NCBI GenBank assembly: GCA_017960525.1
Contig: JAGCZA010000058.1
Location: 23,172 to 87,171 of the forward strand
Reading direction: 5' to 3'
Source: Prevotella sp.
GTDB lineage: Bacteria; Bacteroidota; Bacteroidia; Bacteroidales; Bacteroidaceae
DNA length: 64,000 nucleotides
The first letter of the stretch is position 1, and each line of letters opens with the position of its first letter. The translations under genes and the position numbers were made by a program. This document shows positions 17,239 through 27,588 of the stretch, in pieces. The notes beneath the pieces are model-generated. The model was not told the origin of the DNA. It ran no database searches and worked only from the letters and a program-made list of their open reading frames with translations.

Positions 17239-17280
17239 TAAGACAACAACTAATTTACCAATAAAGAAAGGACCTGAAAA

Positions 17281-18738
17281 ATGAACAAGAACGAACTTAA
17301 ACCAGCATCGGTATTTGAGCATTTTGCCAAGATTAACCAAATTCCCCGCCCGTCGAAGCGCGAGGAGAAAATGATAGACTACTTGCGCCAGTGGGGCGAG
17401 AGCCACCATCTGGAGACACGTGTCGACGAGACTGGCAACGTGCTTATCCGCAAGCCGGCTACTCCAGGCTACGAGAACCGCAAGACGGTCATCCTTCAGA
17501 GCCACATGGATATGGTGTGTGATAAACTGGTGGACAGGGATTTTGATTTCGACAAAGACGCCATCGAAACGTATGTGGACGGCGAATGGCTGCGTGCAAA
17601 AGGCACCACGCTGGGTGCTGACGACGGCATTGGCTGCGCCATTGAACTGGCCATCTTGGAGGCAAACGACATCGAGCATGGCCCGCTGGAATGTGTGTTC
17701 ACCCGCGACGAGGAGACCGGACTTAGCGGCGCAGAGGGTATGAAGCCTGGATTTATGAACGGCGACTACCTCATCAATCTTGACTCTGAGGACGAGGGCG
17801 AGATTTTCGTCTCGTGTGCCGGAGGCCGCAACACTCAGGCACGTTTCACTTTCAGCCGCCACTCGCTTGACGCAGGATTCATCTTTATGCGCGGCCAACT
17901 GAAGGGTCTTACCGGAGGCCACTCTGGCGACGACATCAACAAGAAGAGAGCCAATGCCATCAAGGTGCTGGGCCGTTTCCTCTTCCAGGAGTTCAACAAA
18001 TACAGCGATTCCGGCATTGCTCTGGCAGAGTTCCATTCTGGAAAACTGCACAATGCCATTCCACGCGACGGTGCTTTCGTCATTGCCGTGCCTAACGAAC
18101 TGAAAGAAGATGTTATGGTCGATTGGAATGTATTCTCTGCACAGGTGGAGGACGAGTTCCATGTGACTGACAAGCAAATGGTATGGTCGATGGAGACCAC
18201 AGATGCGCAGCCTGTCATCGAAGGCAAGGTGGCCCGCAACTTCATTTGGGCGCTGCAAGCCGTCGACAACGGCATCTATGCCATCTGCCAGGACCCGGAA
18301 CTCAACGGAATGGTGGAAACTTCTTCCAATATTGCCGCTATCCATACCACTGAACAGGAAATCAACATCCTTTCATCGCAGCGTTCCAACGTGATGTCGA
18401 ACCTCGACAATATGTGTGCCACTATCGTTGCCACTTTCCAACTGGCTGGCGCCGAAGCACACAGCAGCGACGGCTACCCTGCATGGAAGATGAAGGCCGA
18501 GAGCCATCTGCGCGACACGGTGGTGAATTGCTACAAGGAACTGTTTGGCAAGGATCCCATTGTGCGCGGCATCCACGCCGGACTGGAGTGCGGTCTCTTC
18601 TCAGAGCGTTATCCCAATCTCGATATGGTTTCCTTCGGCCCCACGCTGCGCGATGTGCACACACCAGACGAGCGTTTGCTCATTCCCACGGTGGAGATGG
18701 TGTGGAATCATCTGCTCCTTGTCCTGAAGACTTTATAA
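17281..18738 (+). CDS. pepD: Aminoacyl-histidine dipeptidase (M20C)
   Basis: 485 aa. Metal-site motifs of the M20 fold are in order: ILQSHMDMV, TTLGADDGIGCA, FTRDEETGLSGA, NLDSEDEGEIFVSCAGG, and the C-terminal GIHAGLECGLFS. It hydrolyses Xaa-His dipeptides (carnosine-like). No signal peptide, so cytoplasmic. It lies 42 bases after queF and just before an exported S9 dipeptidyl peptidase, which would supply dipeptides. Confidence 0.93.
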   Translation: MNKNELKPASVFEHFAKINQIPRPSKREEKMIDYLRQWGESHHLETRVDETGNVLIRKPATPGYENRKTVILQSHMDMVCDKLVDRDFDFDKDAIETYVDGEWLRAKGTTLGADDGIGCAIELAILEANDIEHGPLECVFTRDEETGLSGAEGMKPGFMNGDYLINLDSEDEGEIFVSCAGGRNTQARFTFSRHSLDAGFIFMRGQLKGLTGGHSGDDINKKRANAIKVLGRFLFQEFNKYSDSGIALAEFHSGKLHNAIPRDGAFVIAVPNELKEDVMVDWNVFSAQVEDEFHVTDKQMVWSMETTDAQPVIEGKVARNFIWALQAVDNGIYAICQDPELNGMVETSSNIAAIHTTEQEINILSSQRSNVMSNLDNMCATIVATFQLAGAEAHSSDGYPAWKMKAESHLRDTVVNCYKELFGKDPIVRGIHAGLECGLFSERYPNLDMVSFGPTLRDVHTPDERLLIPTVEMVWNHLLLVLKTL

Positions 18739-18766
18739 TTGTGAAACTAAAATGGCACACCCGATT

Positions 18767-21220
18767 ATGAAAACAACTTTGACAGCCACAATGCTGATGC
18801 TGGCTCTTTCAGCATCGGCACAAGTAAAAACGGAAATACACGAGTTCAATCATGCTGGACCATTTGCCGTAGGCCAGCCTTTTGAAGCCGATACGGTGAA
18901 TGTTGGGGGAAAGAAATTCGACGTTGAGGCCATGCTCAATGCCATCAATGCCGATGTCACTTCCACCAATCGTTTCGCAGGCGACATTATTCCCTCACTT
19001 GAGGCTCAGAAGAGTGTGGGTGTGCTAAGTTTCTATCTCAACAACAGCAGTTTCCTGAAAGGGAAAGTGGTGGTGAAAGGCCCCAAGAACTATAAATTGT
19101 TCGTTGATGGGGTAGGGGGCGGACAGGATTTGAAACTGGCTCCTGAACACCACACGATTGCCATCAAGTACTTGGCAGAACCCAAAGACACCGACAGCAT
19201 CAGCGTTTACATTGAGGCAGACGCAAAGGTCCCCGTCACTTTAGAAAAGCAGCATCCCTATATGGTGCACGACTTGACGGACGGGAAGCGTGTGCGTGAT
19301 GTAACGCTATCGGCAGATGGAGCCTTTGCTGTGGTCAGTTATCAGACCACAAGCAGGGGAGGGGAGAGCCGCTGGAGTTATGAACTGCTGGAAGTGAAGA
19401 ACTTGCAACTGAAAAGCCGACTGGCAGGTGGCGTGAGGTGGATGCCTCGCTCTTGTGCCTATATAGAAGAGGCAAATGAAGGTGGCAAACGGACGCTGTA
19501 TCGCGTCAATCCGCTGACAGGAGAACGGAAGTGCTGGGCGACCAATCTGCCCAAAGGCGGCTATGCTATTAGTCCGACTGAAGACTACCTCATCATTACG
19601 GCTGAAGAGGAAGGACCGAAGGAAGATGCCGATGTGTTTGAAGTGGTGGAAATGGACGACCGCCAGCCAGGATGGCGCAACAGGAGTTATCTGCTCAAGT
19701 ACGACCTGGCAACAGGCATCAGCCAGCGTATCGTCCTCTCACCACAAAACACTTTCCTGGAAGACATTTCGCAAGACGGTAAGAAGTTGCTGATAGGCAT
19801 TTCGTATTCCAGATTGTCAGAAAGACCGACGGAAGTTCAGGATGCGTATATCGTTGATGCACAGACGCTCAAAGCAGATACGCTCTTCAAATGCTATGGG
19901 TTTATTGGAGGTGGTTCATTCTCACCCGACGGCAAGCAGATACTCTTTACTGGCACTCCTGAAGCCTTTGACCGCATTGGTTGCCAATTGCCTCAGAAAG
20001 TGACACCCAGTATGACGGAGAACGAACTGTTCCTGTTTGACATCGCCACCCACAAAGTGACGCCGCTGACCAAGGACTTTGACCCGTCAGTACAAAAGGT
20101 GGAATGGTCGCTTGCCGACGGACAGATTTACTTTTCTGCTGAAGACCGCGACTATGTGAATATGTTTTCCATCGACCAAAAAACGCTAAACATCAAGAAG
20201 TTACCTGTTAACGGCGACTATGCTTACCGTTGGAATATGGCTGCACGTGCCCCAGTAGTGGCATACGTCAGTTACAAGACGTTGGAGCCTGCATCTGCCT
20301 ATCTGACCAACCTGAAGACGTTCAATGCCAAAAAGAACACGCTCGTCAGCCAAACTATCTTTGATGGCAAAGAGGCGCTTGGCGACGCACTCCTTGGAAC
20401 CTGTCAGGACTGGAACTTTACCAACTCCAAGGGCGACACCGTTTACGGTCGTCTTTATCTGCCAAACGATTTCGATGAAAGCAAAAAATATCCAATGATT
20501 GTCTATTATTATGGTGGATGCTCGCCTGTGTCACGCTATTTCGAGTCGCCATACGCTCCACAATATTGGAATTCATTGGGTTATGTGGCATACATCTTAC
20601 AACCGAGCGGCGCTACAGGTTTCGGACAGGAATGGGCCTCGCGCCACGTAAACACAGCCGGCCAAGGTCCTGCTGAAGACATCATCGAGGGGACCAAGAA
20701 AATCTGTGAGGCACACCCGTTCATTGACAAGAAGAAAATTGGTTGTATGGGAGCCAGTTATGGAGGTTTTATGACCCAATATCTCCAGACGCAGACAGAC
20801 ATTTTCGCTGCTGCTGTCAGTCACGCCGGTATTGCCAATCACACGAGTTACTGGGGCGAAGGCTATTGGGGCTACAACTACAGCGAAGTCTCGATGGCCA
20901 ACAGTTATCCGTGGAGCCATCGCCAGTTGTACGTCGACCAAAGTCCGCTTTTCAACGCCGACAAGATTCATACGCCACTTTTATTGCTGCACGGCAATGC
21001 TGACACCAATGTGCCGCTCATCGAAAGCCTGCAAATGTTCACAGCACTCAAGTTGTTGGGACGTGAAGTGTCGCTTGTGGAAGTGAAAGGCGAAAACCAC
21101 CATATTCTTGACTACAAGAAACGCGAGAAATGGCTGGCCACTCAAATGGCGTGGTTCCAGCGCTGGCTGAAAGACGACCCGTCTTGGTGGAATGAATTAT
21201 ACCCCAAAAAACATCTCTAA
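18767..21220 (+). CDS. Exported S9 family (DPP IV-like) prolyl oligopeptidase
   Basis: 817 aa. The ATG at 18767 gives a typical signal peptide (MKTTLTATMLMLALSASAQ); the frame is open from 18752. The N-terminal half is a beta-propeller-like region with WD-like strands. The C-terminal alpha/beta hydrolase has the nucleophile motif GASYGGFMTQY (about 664), the Asp in LHGNADTNVPL (about 746) and the His in GENHHIL (about 779). Such periplasmic peptidases release dipeptides in asaccharolytic or peptide-using Prevotella. Exact specificity is not readable. Confidence 0.88.
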   Translation: MKTTLTATMLMLALSASAQVKTEIHEFNHAGPFAVGQPFEADTVNVGGKKFDVEAMLNAINADVTSTNRFAGDIIPSLEAQKSVGVLSFYLNNSSFLKGKVVVKGPKNYKLFVDGVGGGQDLKLAPEHHTIAIKYLAEPKDTDSISVYIEADAKVPVTLEKQHPYMVHDLTDGKRVRDVTLSADGAFAVVSYQTTSRGGESRWSYELLEVKNLQLKSRLAGGVRWMPRSCAYIEEANEGGKRTLYRVNPLTGERKCWATNLPKGGYAISPTEDYLIITAEEEGPKEDADVFEVVEMDDRQPGWRNRSYLLKYDLATGISQRIVLSPQNTFLEDISQDGKKLLIGISYSRLSERPTEVQDAYIVDAQTLKADTLFKCYGFIGGGSFSPDGKQILFTGTPEAFDRIGCQLPQKVTPSMTENELFLFDIATHKVTPLTKDFDPSVQKVEWSLADGQIYFSAEDRDYVNMFSIDQKTLNIKKLPVNGDYAYRWNMAARAPVVAYVSYKTLEPASAYLTNLKTFNAKKNTLVSQTIFDGKEALGDALLGTCQDWNFTNSKGDTVYGRLYLPNDFDESKKYPMIVYYYGGCSPVSRYFESPYAPQYWNSLGYVAYILQPSGATGFGQEWASRHVNTAGQGPAEDIIEGTKKICEAHPFIDKKKIGCMGASYGGFMTQYLQTQTDIFAAAVSHAGIANHTSYWGEGYWGYNYSEVSMANSYPWSHRQLYVDQSPLFNADKIHTPLLLLHGNADTNVPLIESLQMFTALKLLGREVSLVEVKGENHHILDYKKREKWLATQMAWFQRWLKDDPSWWNELYPKKHL

Positions 21221-21233
21221 AATCTCCTGTAAA

Positions 21234-21315
21234 TTTTGGACGAACCAATTTAATAGTTTGGTTCGTCCAAACTATGACTTTGGTTCGTCCAAACTACCAG
21301 TTTGGTTCGTCCAAA
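21234..21315. repeat. Cluster of four TTTGGTTCGTCCAAA palindromic units
   Basis: Units at about 21234-21250 (inverted), 21255-21273, 21279-21295 and 21299-21315, roughly 20-24 bases apart. Each is a small hairpin with TTTGG/CCAAA arms. It fills the gap between the S9 peptidase and the TtcA-like gene. The same unit recurs at 42705-42784. Confidence 0.8.
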
Positions 21316-21372
21316 TTTTTAGAGGCCTTTAAGTAGCATTTTTGTTCGCCCTAATTACCAGGAATCGGCATT

Positions 21373-22095
21373 ATGATAAATAAACAAATTCTGAAGCGCA
21401 TTAACGACGGTTTCGTGAAAGCCTTTGTCACCTATCGCCTTCTGGAAGATGGCGACAAGGTTCTTGTTGGTTTATCGGGCGGCAAAGATTCGTTGTGCCT
21501 TTTGGAATTGTTGGCCAAGCGAGCAGCGATTGCTCATCCTCGTTTTGAGGTTGAAGCCATTCATGTGCGTATGGAAAATATCAGTTATGAGACTTCCGAT
21601 GAGTATTTAAGGAAATTCTGCGACGAACTGGGCGTTCCACTTCATGTGGTGACAACCAGTTTCGACGCATCGACAGACACGCGCAAACACCCATGCTTTC
21701 TCTGTTCGTGGAATCGCAGGAAACAGATGTTCCAATTGGCCCAACAACTTGGATTCAACAAAATCGCTCTGGGGCACCATCAGGACGATTTACTGCACAC
21801 CAGCCTTATGAATCTGTTCTATCAGGGACGATTTGGCACAATGCCAGCCAGACTCAAAATGCGCAAGATGCCAATCACCATTATAAGGCCGCTTTGTATG
21901 GTGGCTGAAGCGGACATCAGTCGTTATGCTGAGATAAGAGGCTACGAGAAACAGATCAAATGCTGCCCATACGATAAAGTGACACATCGGACTGAAATAA
22001 GGCAACTTTTCGAGCAGGCAGAGCAAATGAACGGCGAGTTGCGCTATTCGCTATGGAACGCCTTGGTGCGTGACGGCAAACTTATTGAAGAATAA
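21373..22095 (+). CDS. TtcA-family PP-loop ATPase (tRNA thiolation type)
   Basis: 240 aa. The PP-loop GLSGGKDSLCLLELL is near residue 35. The CxxC pair is in HPCFLCSWNRRK and a later CC is in IKCCPYDK, as in TtcA, whose Fe-S cluster is bound by three cysteines. LGHHQDDLLHTSLMNLFYQG is the expected third motif. TtcA makes 2-thiocytidine at tRNA position 32. Other members of the PP-loop family remain possible. Confidence 0.8.
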   Translation: MINKQILKRINDGFVKAFVTYRLLEDGDKVLVGLSGGKDSLCLLELLAKRAAIAHPRFEVEAIHVRMENISYETSDEYLRKFCDELGVPLHVVTTSFDASTDTRKHPCFLCSWNRRKQMFQLAQQLGFNKIALGHHQDDLLHTSLMNLFYQGRFGTMPARLKMRKMPITIIRPLCMVAEADISRYAEIRGYEKQIKCCPYDKVTHRTEIRQLFEQAEQMNGELRYSLWNALVRDGKLIEE

Positions 22096-22143
22096 AGACT
22101 GCCAAAAAATGTAAATCTTATTGGAGGTTAGAATTATTCTTCG

Positions 22144-22151
22144 TAACTTTG
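22144..22151 (+). promoter_or_regulatory. TAnnTTTG promoter box (TAACTTTG) of the DUF4468 operon
   Basis: TAACTTTGCGGC, with TTGGAGG about 20 bases upstream as a possible -33 element. The ATG of the DUF4468 gene follows after 37 bases. Confidence 0.7.
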
Positions 22152-22188
22152 CGGCATCTAAACAACTATTTGGATTAATACAAAGTAT

Positions 22189-22800
22189 ATGAAACAATTG
22201 GTAATAATGTTGCTGATGATGCTGCCAATGGCCGCCACAGCGCAAGACAACACTTGGGAACAAACAGTCAACGCCTCTGGCGTACCAGTAAACTCCGACG
22301 CAAAATATCTGGCAGGTGCGGTGCCCCTGGTGGACGGGCACGTGGTGTTTGAGACCACCATCAAGGCTCCAGGCAAAAGCGGAAGCCAGATTTACGACCT
22401 TCTGAAGAAGGATTTTGAAAGCATTATTAAGGAGAGTAACCAGTTTGAACAGAGCAGGATAGCCATTGACGACAAAGAAAAACTACAGTTGGCTGGCAAC
22501 TATCAGGAATGGCTCGTATTCAAGAACAAGCCTCTGAGTCTGGACCGCACACGCCTCCTCTATCATCTCATTGCGGAATGTCGCGACGGCGAGGCCACCA
22601 TCAAGATGACGCGCATCAACTACATCTATGATGAAGAGCGTAACATGCAGACTTATAAGGCTGAAGAGTGGATTACCGACAAATGGGGCCTGAACAAGAA
22701 ACAAACCAAGTTGGCAAGGGTAAGTGGAAAATTCCGCAGGAAGACCATAGACAGAAAAGACTATCTTTTCAATCGCTTTACGACCCTGCTACAGAAATAA
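22189..22800 (+). CDS. Exported DUF4468-domain protein
   Basis: 203 aa with a signal peptide (MKQLVIMLLMMLPMAATAQ). The mature part has the DUF4468 pattern: a DGHVVFETTIKAPGKS strand, ELVFKNK-like WLVFKNKPLSLDRTRLLYHL, and a YDEERN segment. The family adopts a TBP-like fold and has no established function. It starts an envelope run with the following small membrane protein (3-base gap). Confidence 0.75.
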   Translation: MKQLVIMLLMMLPMAATAQDNTWEQTVNASGVPVNSDAKYLAGAVPLVDGHVVFETTIKAPGKSGSQIYDLLKKDFESIIKESNQFEQSRIAIDDKEKLQLAGNYQEWLVFKNKPLSLDRTRLLYHLIAECRDGEATIKMTRINYIYDEERNMQTYKAEEWITDKWGLNKKQTKLARVSGKFRRKTIDRKDYLFNRFTTLLQK

Positions 22801-22803
22801 TCT

Positions 22804-23067
22804 ATGAATCAAGAGAATAACGAGAACAGAGTACTGACGGAAGAAGAAGGAGTCCCCCACCCCAGGCGTCATAATCTGGAACCCTTCACCGACAGCAGCC
22901 GTACACGCAAGTTGCGCCTGTGGCTCAATATCATCTTCATGGCTGGCGCCATCATAGGGCTTCTGGTTTATTTTTACACGGAGGAAAAAGAAACAGCCAA
23001 ATGGATTCTGCTGGTTGCATCGGTGTTCAAGTTTGTAGAGTTGGCTCTGCGTATATTGAAAATATGA
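22804..23067 (+). CDS. Small two-helix membrane protein, unknown function
   Basis: 87 aa. A hydrophilic N-terminus (1-38) is followed by two hydrophobic segments (about 40-60 and 66-82), with a short EEKETAK loop. Not recognised. Its stop overlaps the ATG of the porin gene (ATGA), so the two are coupled and may act together. Confidence 0.7.
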   Translation: MNQENNENRVLTEEEGVPHPRRHNLEPFTDSSRTRKLRLWLNIIFMAGAIIGLLVYFYTEEKETAKWILLVASVFKFVELALRILKI

Positions 23068-25406
23068 GGATCCCATTACTCTTTATCGCATTTCTGCTGC
23101 CACTTTTCACAGCACATTCACAAGTGTTCGACGAACTTAATGGCATGGGCGGAAACAGGAACGGAGAGCAGAACGGCAATTTCAACCCTCACAAGAACGA
23201 CACTACCAAGAGTGGGAAGGAAGTGCCAAAGGGAATCTATGTGTGGACTGTAGACCGAAAGTTTGGCGACGTCATAAAAGCCGAAGTCGATACGCTGCCA
23301 CACCTGTACCCGCAGTCAACTATGGGAATGGGACGATATGGGCAGTTCAATACGGTAGGCTCGAACTATACAGCAAGGCTGAACCGCATCTTCGCTGACC
23401 GCCCGGCTAAGGGGGAGTTCATCTTCACCGATGCCTACGACCAGACGATGAAACAGCCGGACCAATGGCATTTCACAAACACCCTGTCGCCAATCACCAA
23501 TCTGGCATACGACAACTGTGGCGACAAGACCAATGGCGAAGACCATCTTGACGCTAAATTTGCAGCCAATTTCAACAAAAAAATAGGAATCGGCTTTGAT
23601 TTGGACTATGCTTACGCAAGAGGATATTTCCAGAACCAGAACATATCCGACTTTGGGGCCACTCTTTACGGTTCATATCTGGGCGACAAATACCAACTGC
23701 ACCTACTTTTCAACACCCACCACCAGAAAGCCGCTGAAAATGGAGGCATTACCAACGACGACTATATCACCCACCCAGAAAAATATACAGAGACATACAC
23801 AGACAACGAAATACCTGTCACACTTGACCAGAACTGGAACCGTAACGACCAGCAGCGGCTGTTCATCACCCACCGCTATTCGTTGGGGTTTTACAGAAAG
23901 GTGAAGATGACGGAAGAGGAAATCAAAGCCCGGAAATTTGCCGAACAGTCGAAAGCAGAGAATGAGAAGGAAAAAGGAAAGGGAAAAAACGCCAAAGGCA
24001 TCAAGGTAAGACCTGACGACATGGAAATGCCAGCAGAAATGCCTAAAGGGCGGCCAGAAGGAGCAAAGATTATGGGCGAGGCCCCTACCCTGCCCCACGA
24101 TTCTACGGCAGTAGACAGCACCCGTATCAGGGTGGAATCGAAACAGATGGCCGACTCATTGCTTGCCGAACAGGCAAAAGCCGACTCGATAGAGGCCACT
24201 ATGAAGAAAGAGTTTGTTCCAGTCACCAGCTTTATACACACGTTGGAACTGAACAGCTATGACCATAAATACCAGGCATACGCTGCACCACACGATTTTT
24301 ATCTCAGCAACTTCTATGACAGGTTAATTGACGGCTATGAAGGAGACTCCATCTATGACCAGACCAAACTGCTCAACATAAGGAATACGGCAGCCATAGC
24401 CCTGCTCGAAGGTTTCAACAAGTATGTGCCAGCAGGCCTGAAAGTGTTTGCCACCCACGACCTGCGGCGCTACGACATGCCCGATGTGGACACAGCTGGC
24501 GTGGCATCGCTCAGACGATGGAACGAGCACAACGTCAGCATCGGTGGACAGTTGATTCGCTCGCAAGGCAAGACCCTGCACTACAACCTCTTCGCAGAGA
24601 CTTGGCTTGTGGGAGAAGATGCCGGACAGCTGAAGCTGCAAGGGCAGACATCCCTCTCGTTCCCTCTCTTTAAAGACACTGTCCGACTGGAGGCAAAGGC
24701 TCATTTCTACCGGCTCAATCCTGATTTCAACTTCCGGCATTACCACTCGAAGCATCTTTGGTGGGACAATGATCTTAACAAGGAGACTCGCACCCGCATA
24801 GAAGGAACATTTGCATACGACAAAACGAAGACCAAGTTGCGCGTTGCCGTTGAGGAAATACAAAACTACACCTATCTGGCCATAAACACCACTTACCAAG
24901 GATTGGCCAAGGGACAATATACGGCTGAAGTCAAACAACAGTCGGCCAACATCAACGTTCTTACTGCGCAGTTGCAGCAAGACTTCAGATTGGGCCCGCT
25001 GAACTGGGAGAACATAGTCACCTACCAGTCGTCAAGCAGCCAAAGCGTGCTTCCATTGCCAAAGCTCAATGTCTTTTCCAACATCTTTTTCAAGTTTGTC
25101 ATCGCCCATGTGCTTACTGTAGAGTTGGGAGGCTCGGCCACGTGGTTCACCGAATACAATGCCCCGGATTTCTGCTTTCTGCTCAACCAGTATGGCGTAC
25201 AGGAAAACGAGACTGCACAAATGAAATTGGGAAACTTCCCCTTTGTTGATGCCTACGCCAACCTGCACCTGAAGCATACACGCTTTTTCGTGATGATGAC
25301 GAATGTTCTTGGTAACAGTCTCGACCGACGTGCGTTCTTGGCTCCCCACTATCCGCAGAACCGCTCTGTCCTCCACATGGGCGTTTCCTGGAATTTCTTC
25401 AATTAA
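23064..25406 (+). CDS. Putative outer-membrane porin (Porin_10 type)
   Basis: 780 aa from the ATG at 23064, with a signal peptide (MRIPLLFIAFLLPLFTAHS). It resembles the Porin_10 family of Bacteroidota: VWTVDRKFGDVIKAEVDTLPH near the start, alternating beta strands, and a C-terminal barrel ending in MGVSWNFFN, a Phe-type terminus. A charged Glu/Lys/Met-rich insertion (about 290-380), likely a surface or periplasmic loop, interrupts the barrel. Confidence 0.8.
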   Translation: MRIPLLFIAFLLPLFTAHSQVFDELNGMGGNRNGEQNGNFNPHKNDTTKSGKEVPKGIYVWTVDRKFGDVIKAEVDTLPHLYPQSTMGMGRYGQFNTVGSNYTARLNRIFADRPAKGEFIFTDAYDQTMKQPDQWHFTNTLSPITNLAYDNCGDKTNGEDHLDAKFAANFNKKIGIGFDLDYAYARGYFQNQNISDFGATLYGSYLGDKYQLHLLFNTHHQKAAENGGITNDDYITHPEKYTETYTDNEIPVTLDQNWNRNDQQRLFITHRYSLGFYRKVKMTEEEIKARKFAEQSKAENEKEKGKGKNAKGIKVRPDDMEMPAEMPKGRPEGAKIMGEAPTLPHDSTAVDSTRIRVESKQMADSLLAEQAKADSIEATMKKEFVPVTSFIHTLELNSYDHKYQAYAAPHDFYLSNFYDRLIDGYEGDSIYDQTKLLNIRNTAAIALLEGFNKYVPAGLKVFATHDLRRYDMPDVDTAGVASLRRWNEHNVSIGGQLIRSQGKTLHYNLFAETWLVGEDAGQLKLQGQTSLSFPLFKDTVRLEAKAHFYRLNPDFNFRHYHSKHLWWDNDLNKETRTRIEGTFAYDKTKTKLRVAVEEIQNYTYLAINTTYQGLAKGQYTAEVKQQSANINVLTAQLQQDFRLGPLNWENIVTYQSSSSQSVLPLPKLNVFSNIFFKFVIAHVLTVELGGSATWFTEYNAPDFCFLLNQYGVQENETAQMKLGNFPFVDAYANLHLKHTRFFVMMTNVLGNSLDRRAFLAPHYPQNRSVLHMGVSWNFFN

Positions 25407-25433
25407 AGTTCAACTATTACATATATTATTGAT

Positions 25434-26033
25434 ATGAGAAAGACATTATTGACCATTATTCTTCTGGTTTTCAATCTGTTGATGAGTGCACAGACCGCTA
25501 AGGAAGTGCTTGACAAATGTGCCGCCGTAGTTAGTGCCAAGGACGGCATACAGGCCAACTTCTCCATGAGTAGTGCACAATATGGAAATGCAAGTGGTAA
25601 GATTTCCGTGAAGGGCCAGATGTTCTGCGCTTCCACAGCTGTGGCCTCGATGTGGTTCGACGGCAAAACCCTATGGACCTATATGGCCAAGAACGACGAG
25701 GTGAGCGTTACTACGCCAGGAGAATCGCGTTTGCAAACACTCAATCCATACAACTTTATCAATCTTTACAAGAAAGGCTACAAGTACATAATGACCAAAA
25801 ACGATAAGGCGTTCATCGTGCATCTTACGGCAAATGACACGAAGCGGAACGTTCAGGAAATGTTCATTACGGTGGACAAGAACACTTATCATCCTTCTGA
25901 AGTGAAGCTGCTGCAAAAGCAAAAGTGGACAACTTTCACCATCTCTTCTTTGAAGACAGGCAATTTGGCAGACGATATTTTCCGGTTCAACTCCAAGGAC
26001 TTTCCAACCGCAGAAGTCATTGACCTAAGATGA
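25434..26033 (+). CDS. LolA-like outer-membrane lipoprotein carrier
   Basis: 199 aa with a signal peptide ending at LMSAQ. The pattern GQMFCASTAVASMWFDGKTLWTYM, then TLNPYNFINLYKKGYKY, matches the LolA half-barrel that shuttles lipoproteins across the periplasm. Its stop overlaps the next ATG (ATGA). Confidence 0.8.
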   Translation: MRKTLLTIILLVFNLLMSAQTAKEVLDKCAAVVSAKDGIQANFSMSSAQYGNASGKISVKGQMFCASTAVASMWFDGKTLWTYMAKNDEVSVTTPGESRLQTLNPYNFINLYKKGYKYIMTKNDKAFIVHLTANDTKRNVQEMFITVDKNTYHPSEVKLLQKQKWTTFTISSLKTGNLADDIFRFNSKDFPTAEVIDLR

Positions 26034-27526
26034 ACAGGCTGCAATTGTTTCGTAATCTGCGTCGGCACAACAAGTTAGCGTTCCGACGCAATCCTGCTTA
26101 CGACCAAAGCGTCGTGGCAAAAGTGTTGATGGTGATTGGCGCAGGCATTACGGCAGTCTATATGATTTTTGCCGGCACTATGTTCGGAAGTATTGCCAAT
26201 GAGTCCGGCTCCCCGGGGTTCCTGTTGTTTTTTCTGTCTGCCTTTCTCCTTGAGGTAGACTTCATATCCAGGTTTATGGTGCAGAAGACACCGGCCATGC
26301 TGGTCAAGCCCTATATGCTGCTCCCCCTACCCCGCCGCACAGTAGTCGACACTTTCCTGCTGACATCGCTGGCAAGCGGGTACAACTGGCTTTGGCTGGC
26401 CCTCTTCCTGCCATACGCTTTTATTATCTTCTGCGGAGGAACTTCTTTGTTCGTTGTTCTTACTGTATTGGCCAGCTGCATCATTGTTTTACTGGCCAAC
26501 AGTCAGTTCTATCTGCTTGTACGTACACTCATAGCTCGTTCATTGCTTTGGTGGGTGCTGCCGCTCTTTGTCTATGGCATCTTTATTGTCGGTTTGCTAC
26601 TGATAGCAGATGAAAATGAACTGATAGAAGATTGGCTTGATAACTATATAGAGGCTGCGGCCCAACCTTGGTTCACGTTGCTGTGCTTGTTGTTGCTGGC
26701 AGGCCTGCTGCTGGTGAACCGTACAACACAGTATCGTTTCGCCTTTGAGGAGATTGCCCGTGAAAGCAAAAAGCCGGCGACCCTGAAAAGCGTATCAAAT
26801 TTCACCTTCCTGGAGCGGTTCGGCCAAATGGGTGAATATCTGAAACTGGAGTTGAAAAGTATTATGCGCAATAAGGCCATACGCGCCCGCGTGTTTATGA
26901 GTTTGGGACTGATAGTGGTGTTTACGCTGCTCATTGCCTATACAGACATCTACGACGGGCGTATGATGCTCAATTTTTGGTGCTTCTATTGCTTTTCCAT
27001 TTATGGTATGACGGCTCTTATCAAGGTGATGGGGCCTGAAGGCAACTACATAGACCTGTTGATGGTACATCGCGAGAACATTCTTCAGTTGCTGCGTGCC
27101 AAGTATTATTTCCACGTAGCCATCTTGTTGGTACCACTCCTGCTGATGCTTCCTGCCATTATCGCCGGAAAATTCTCTGTGCTGATGGTTGCTGCCTATA
27201 TGCTTCTATCCAGTGGGTATCTCTATTTCCTCCTCTTCCAGATGGCAGTCTACAACAAACAGACTCTGCCACTGGACTCGAAAGTGACTGGCAAGAACAG
27301 CGTGGAGAATGGACTGCAGCTGGTTGTCGAGTTACTGGCTATGCTGTCGCCGCTGGCTATGGTTGCATTTCTCATTCTGATTTTCGATGAGCAGACTGCC
27401 TACTGGGTGCTTTTGGCTTTGGGGCTTGTCTTCACATTGGCTCACCCATATTGGCTCCGCAACATCTATCATCGTATGATGGTACGCAAGTATGAGAATC
27501 TGGAGGGCTTCCACGCCAGCAGATAA
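26030..27526 (+). CDS. DUF5687-family multi-spanning membrane protein
   Basis: 498 aa with about 10-12 hydrophobic helices. The N-terminal NRLQLFRNLRRHNKLAFRRNP and PYMLLPLPRRTVVDTFLL suit DUF5687, which resembles ABC-transporter permeases. No ATPase gene is adjacent here, so a partner may be elsewhere. Coupled to the LolA-like gene. Confidence 0.75.
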   Translation: MNRLQLFRNLRRHNKLAFRRNPAYDQSVVAKVLMVIGAGITAVYMIFAGTMFGSIANESGSPGFLLFFLSAFLLEVDFISRFMVQKTPAMLVKPYMLLPLPRRTVVDTFLLTSLASGYNWLWLALFLPYAFIIFCGGTSLFVVLTVLASCIIVLLANSQFYLLVRTLIARSLLWWVLPLFVYGIFIVGLLLIADENELIEDWLDNYIEAAAQPWFTLLCLLLLAGLLLVNRTTQYRFAFEEIARESKKPATLKSVSNFTFLERFGQMGEYLKLELKSIMRNKAIRARVFMSLGLIVVFTLLIAYTDIYDGRMMLNFWCFYCFSIYGMTALIKVMGPEGNYIDLLMVHRENILQLLRAKYYFHVAILLVPLLLMLPAIIAGKFSVLMVAAYMLLSSGYLYFLLFQMAVYNKQTLPLDSKVTGKNSVENGLQLVVELLAMLSPLAMVAFLILIFDEQTAYWVLLALGLVFTLAHPYWLRNIYHRMMVRKYENLEGFHASR

Positions 27527-27588
27527 TAAGAGCAAGGTGTCCCACAATGAAGGCGGCTTTCGTGACACAGCAGTAGGCCCATCTAAGT

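Noticed and set aside
16870-18345. 491-aa open frame antisense to pepD
   Set aside because: pepD on the plus strand has all M20 metal motifs and an operon context; the antisense frame has no family features and follows from codon bias.
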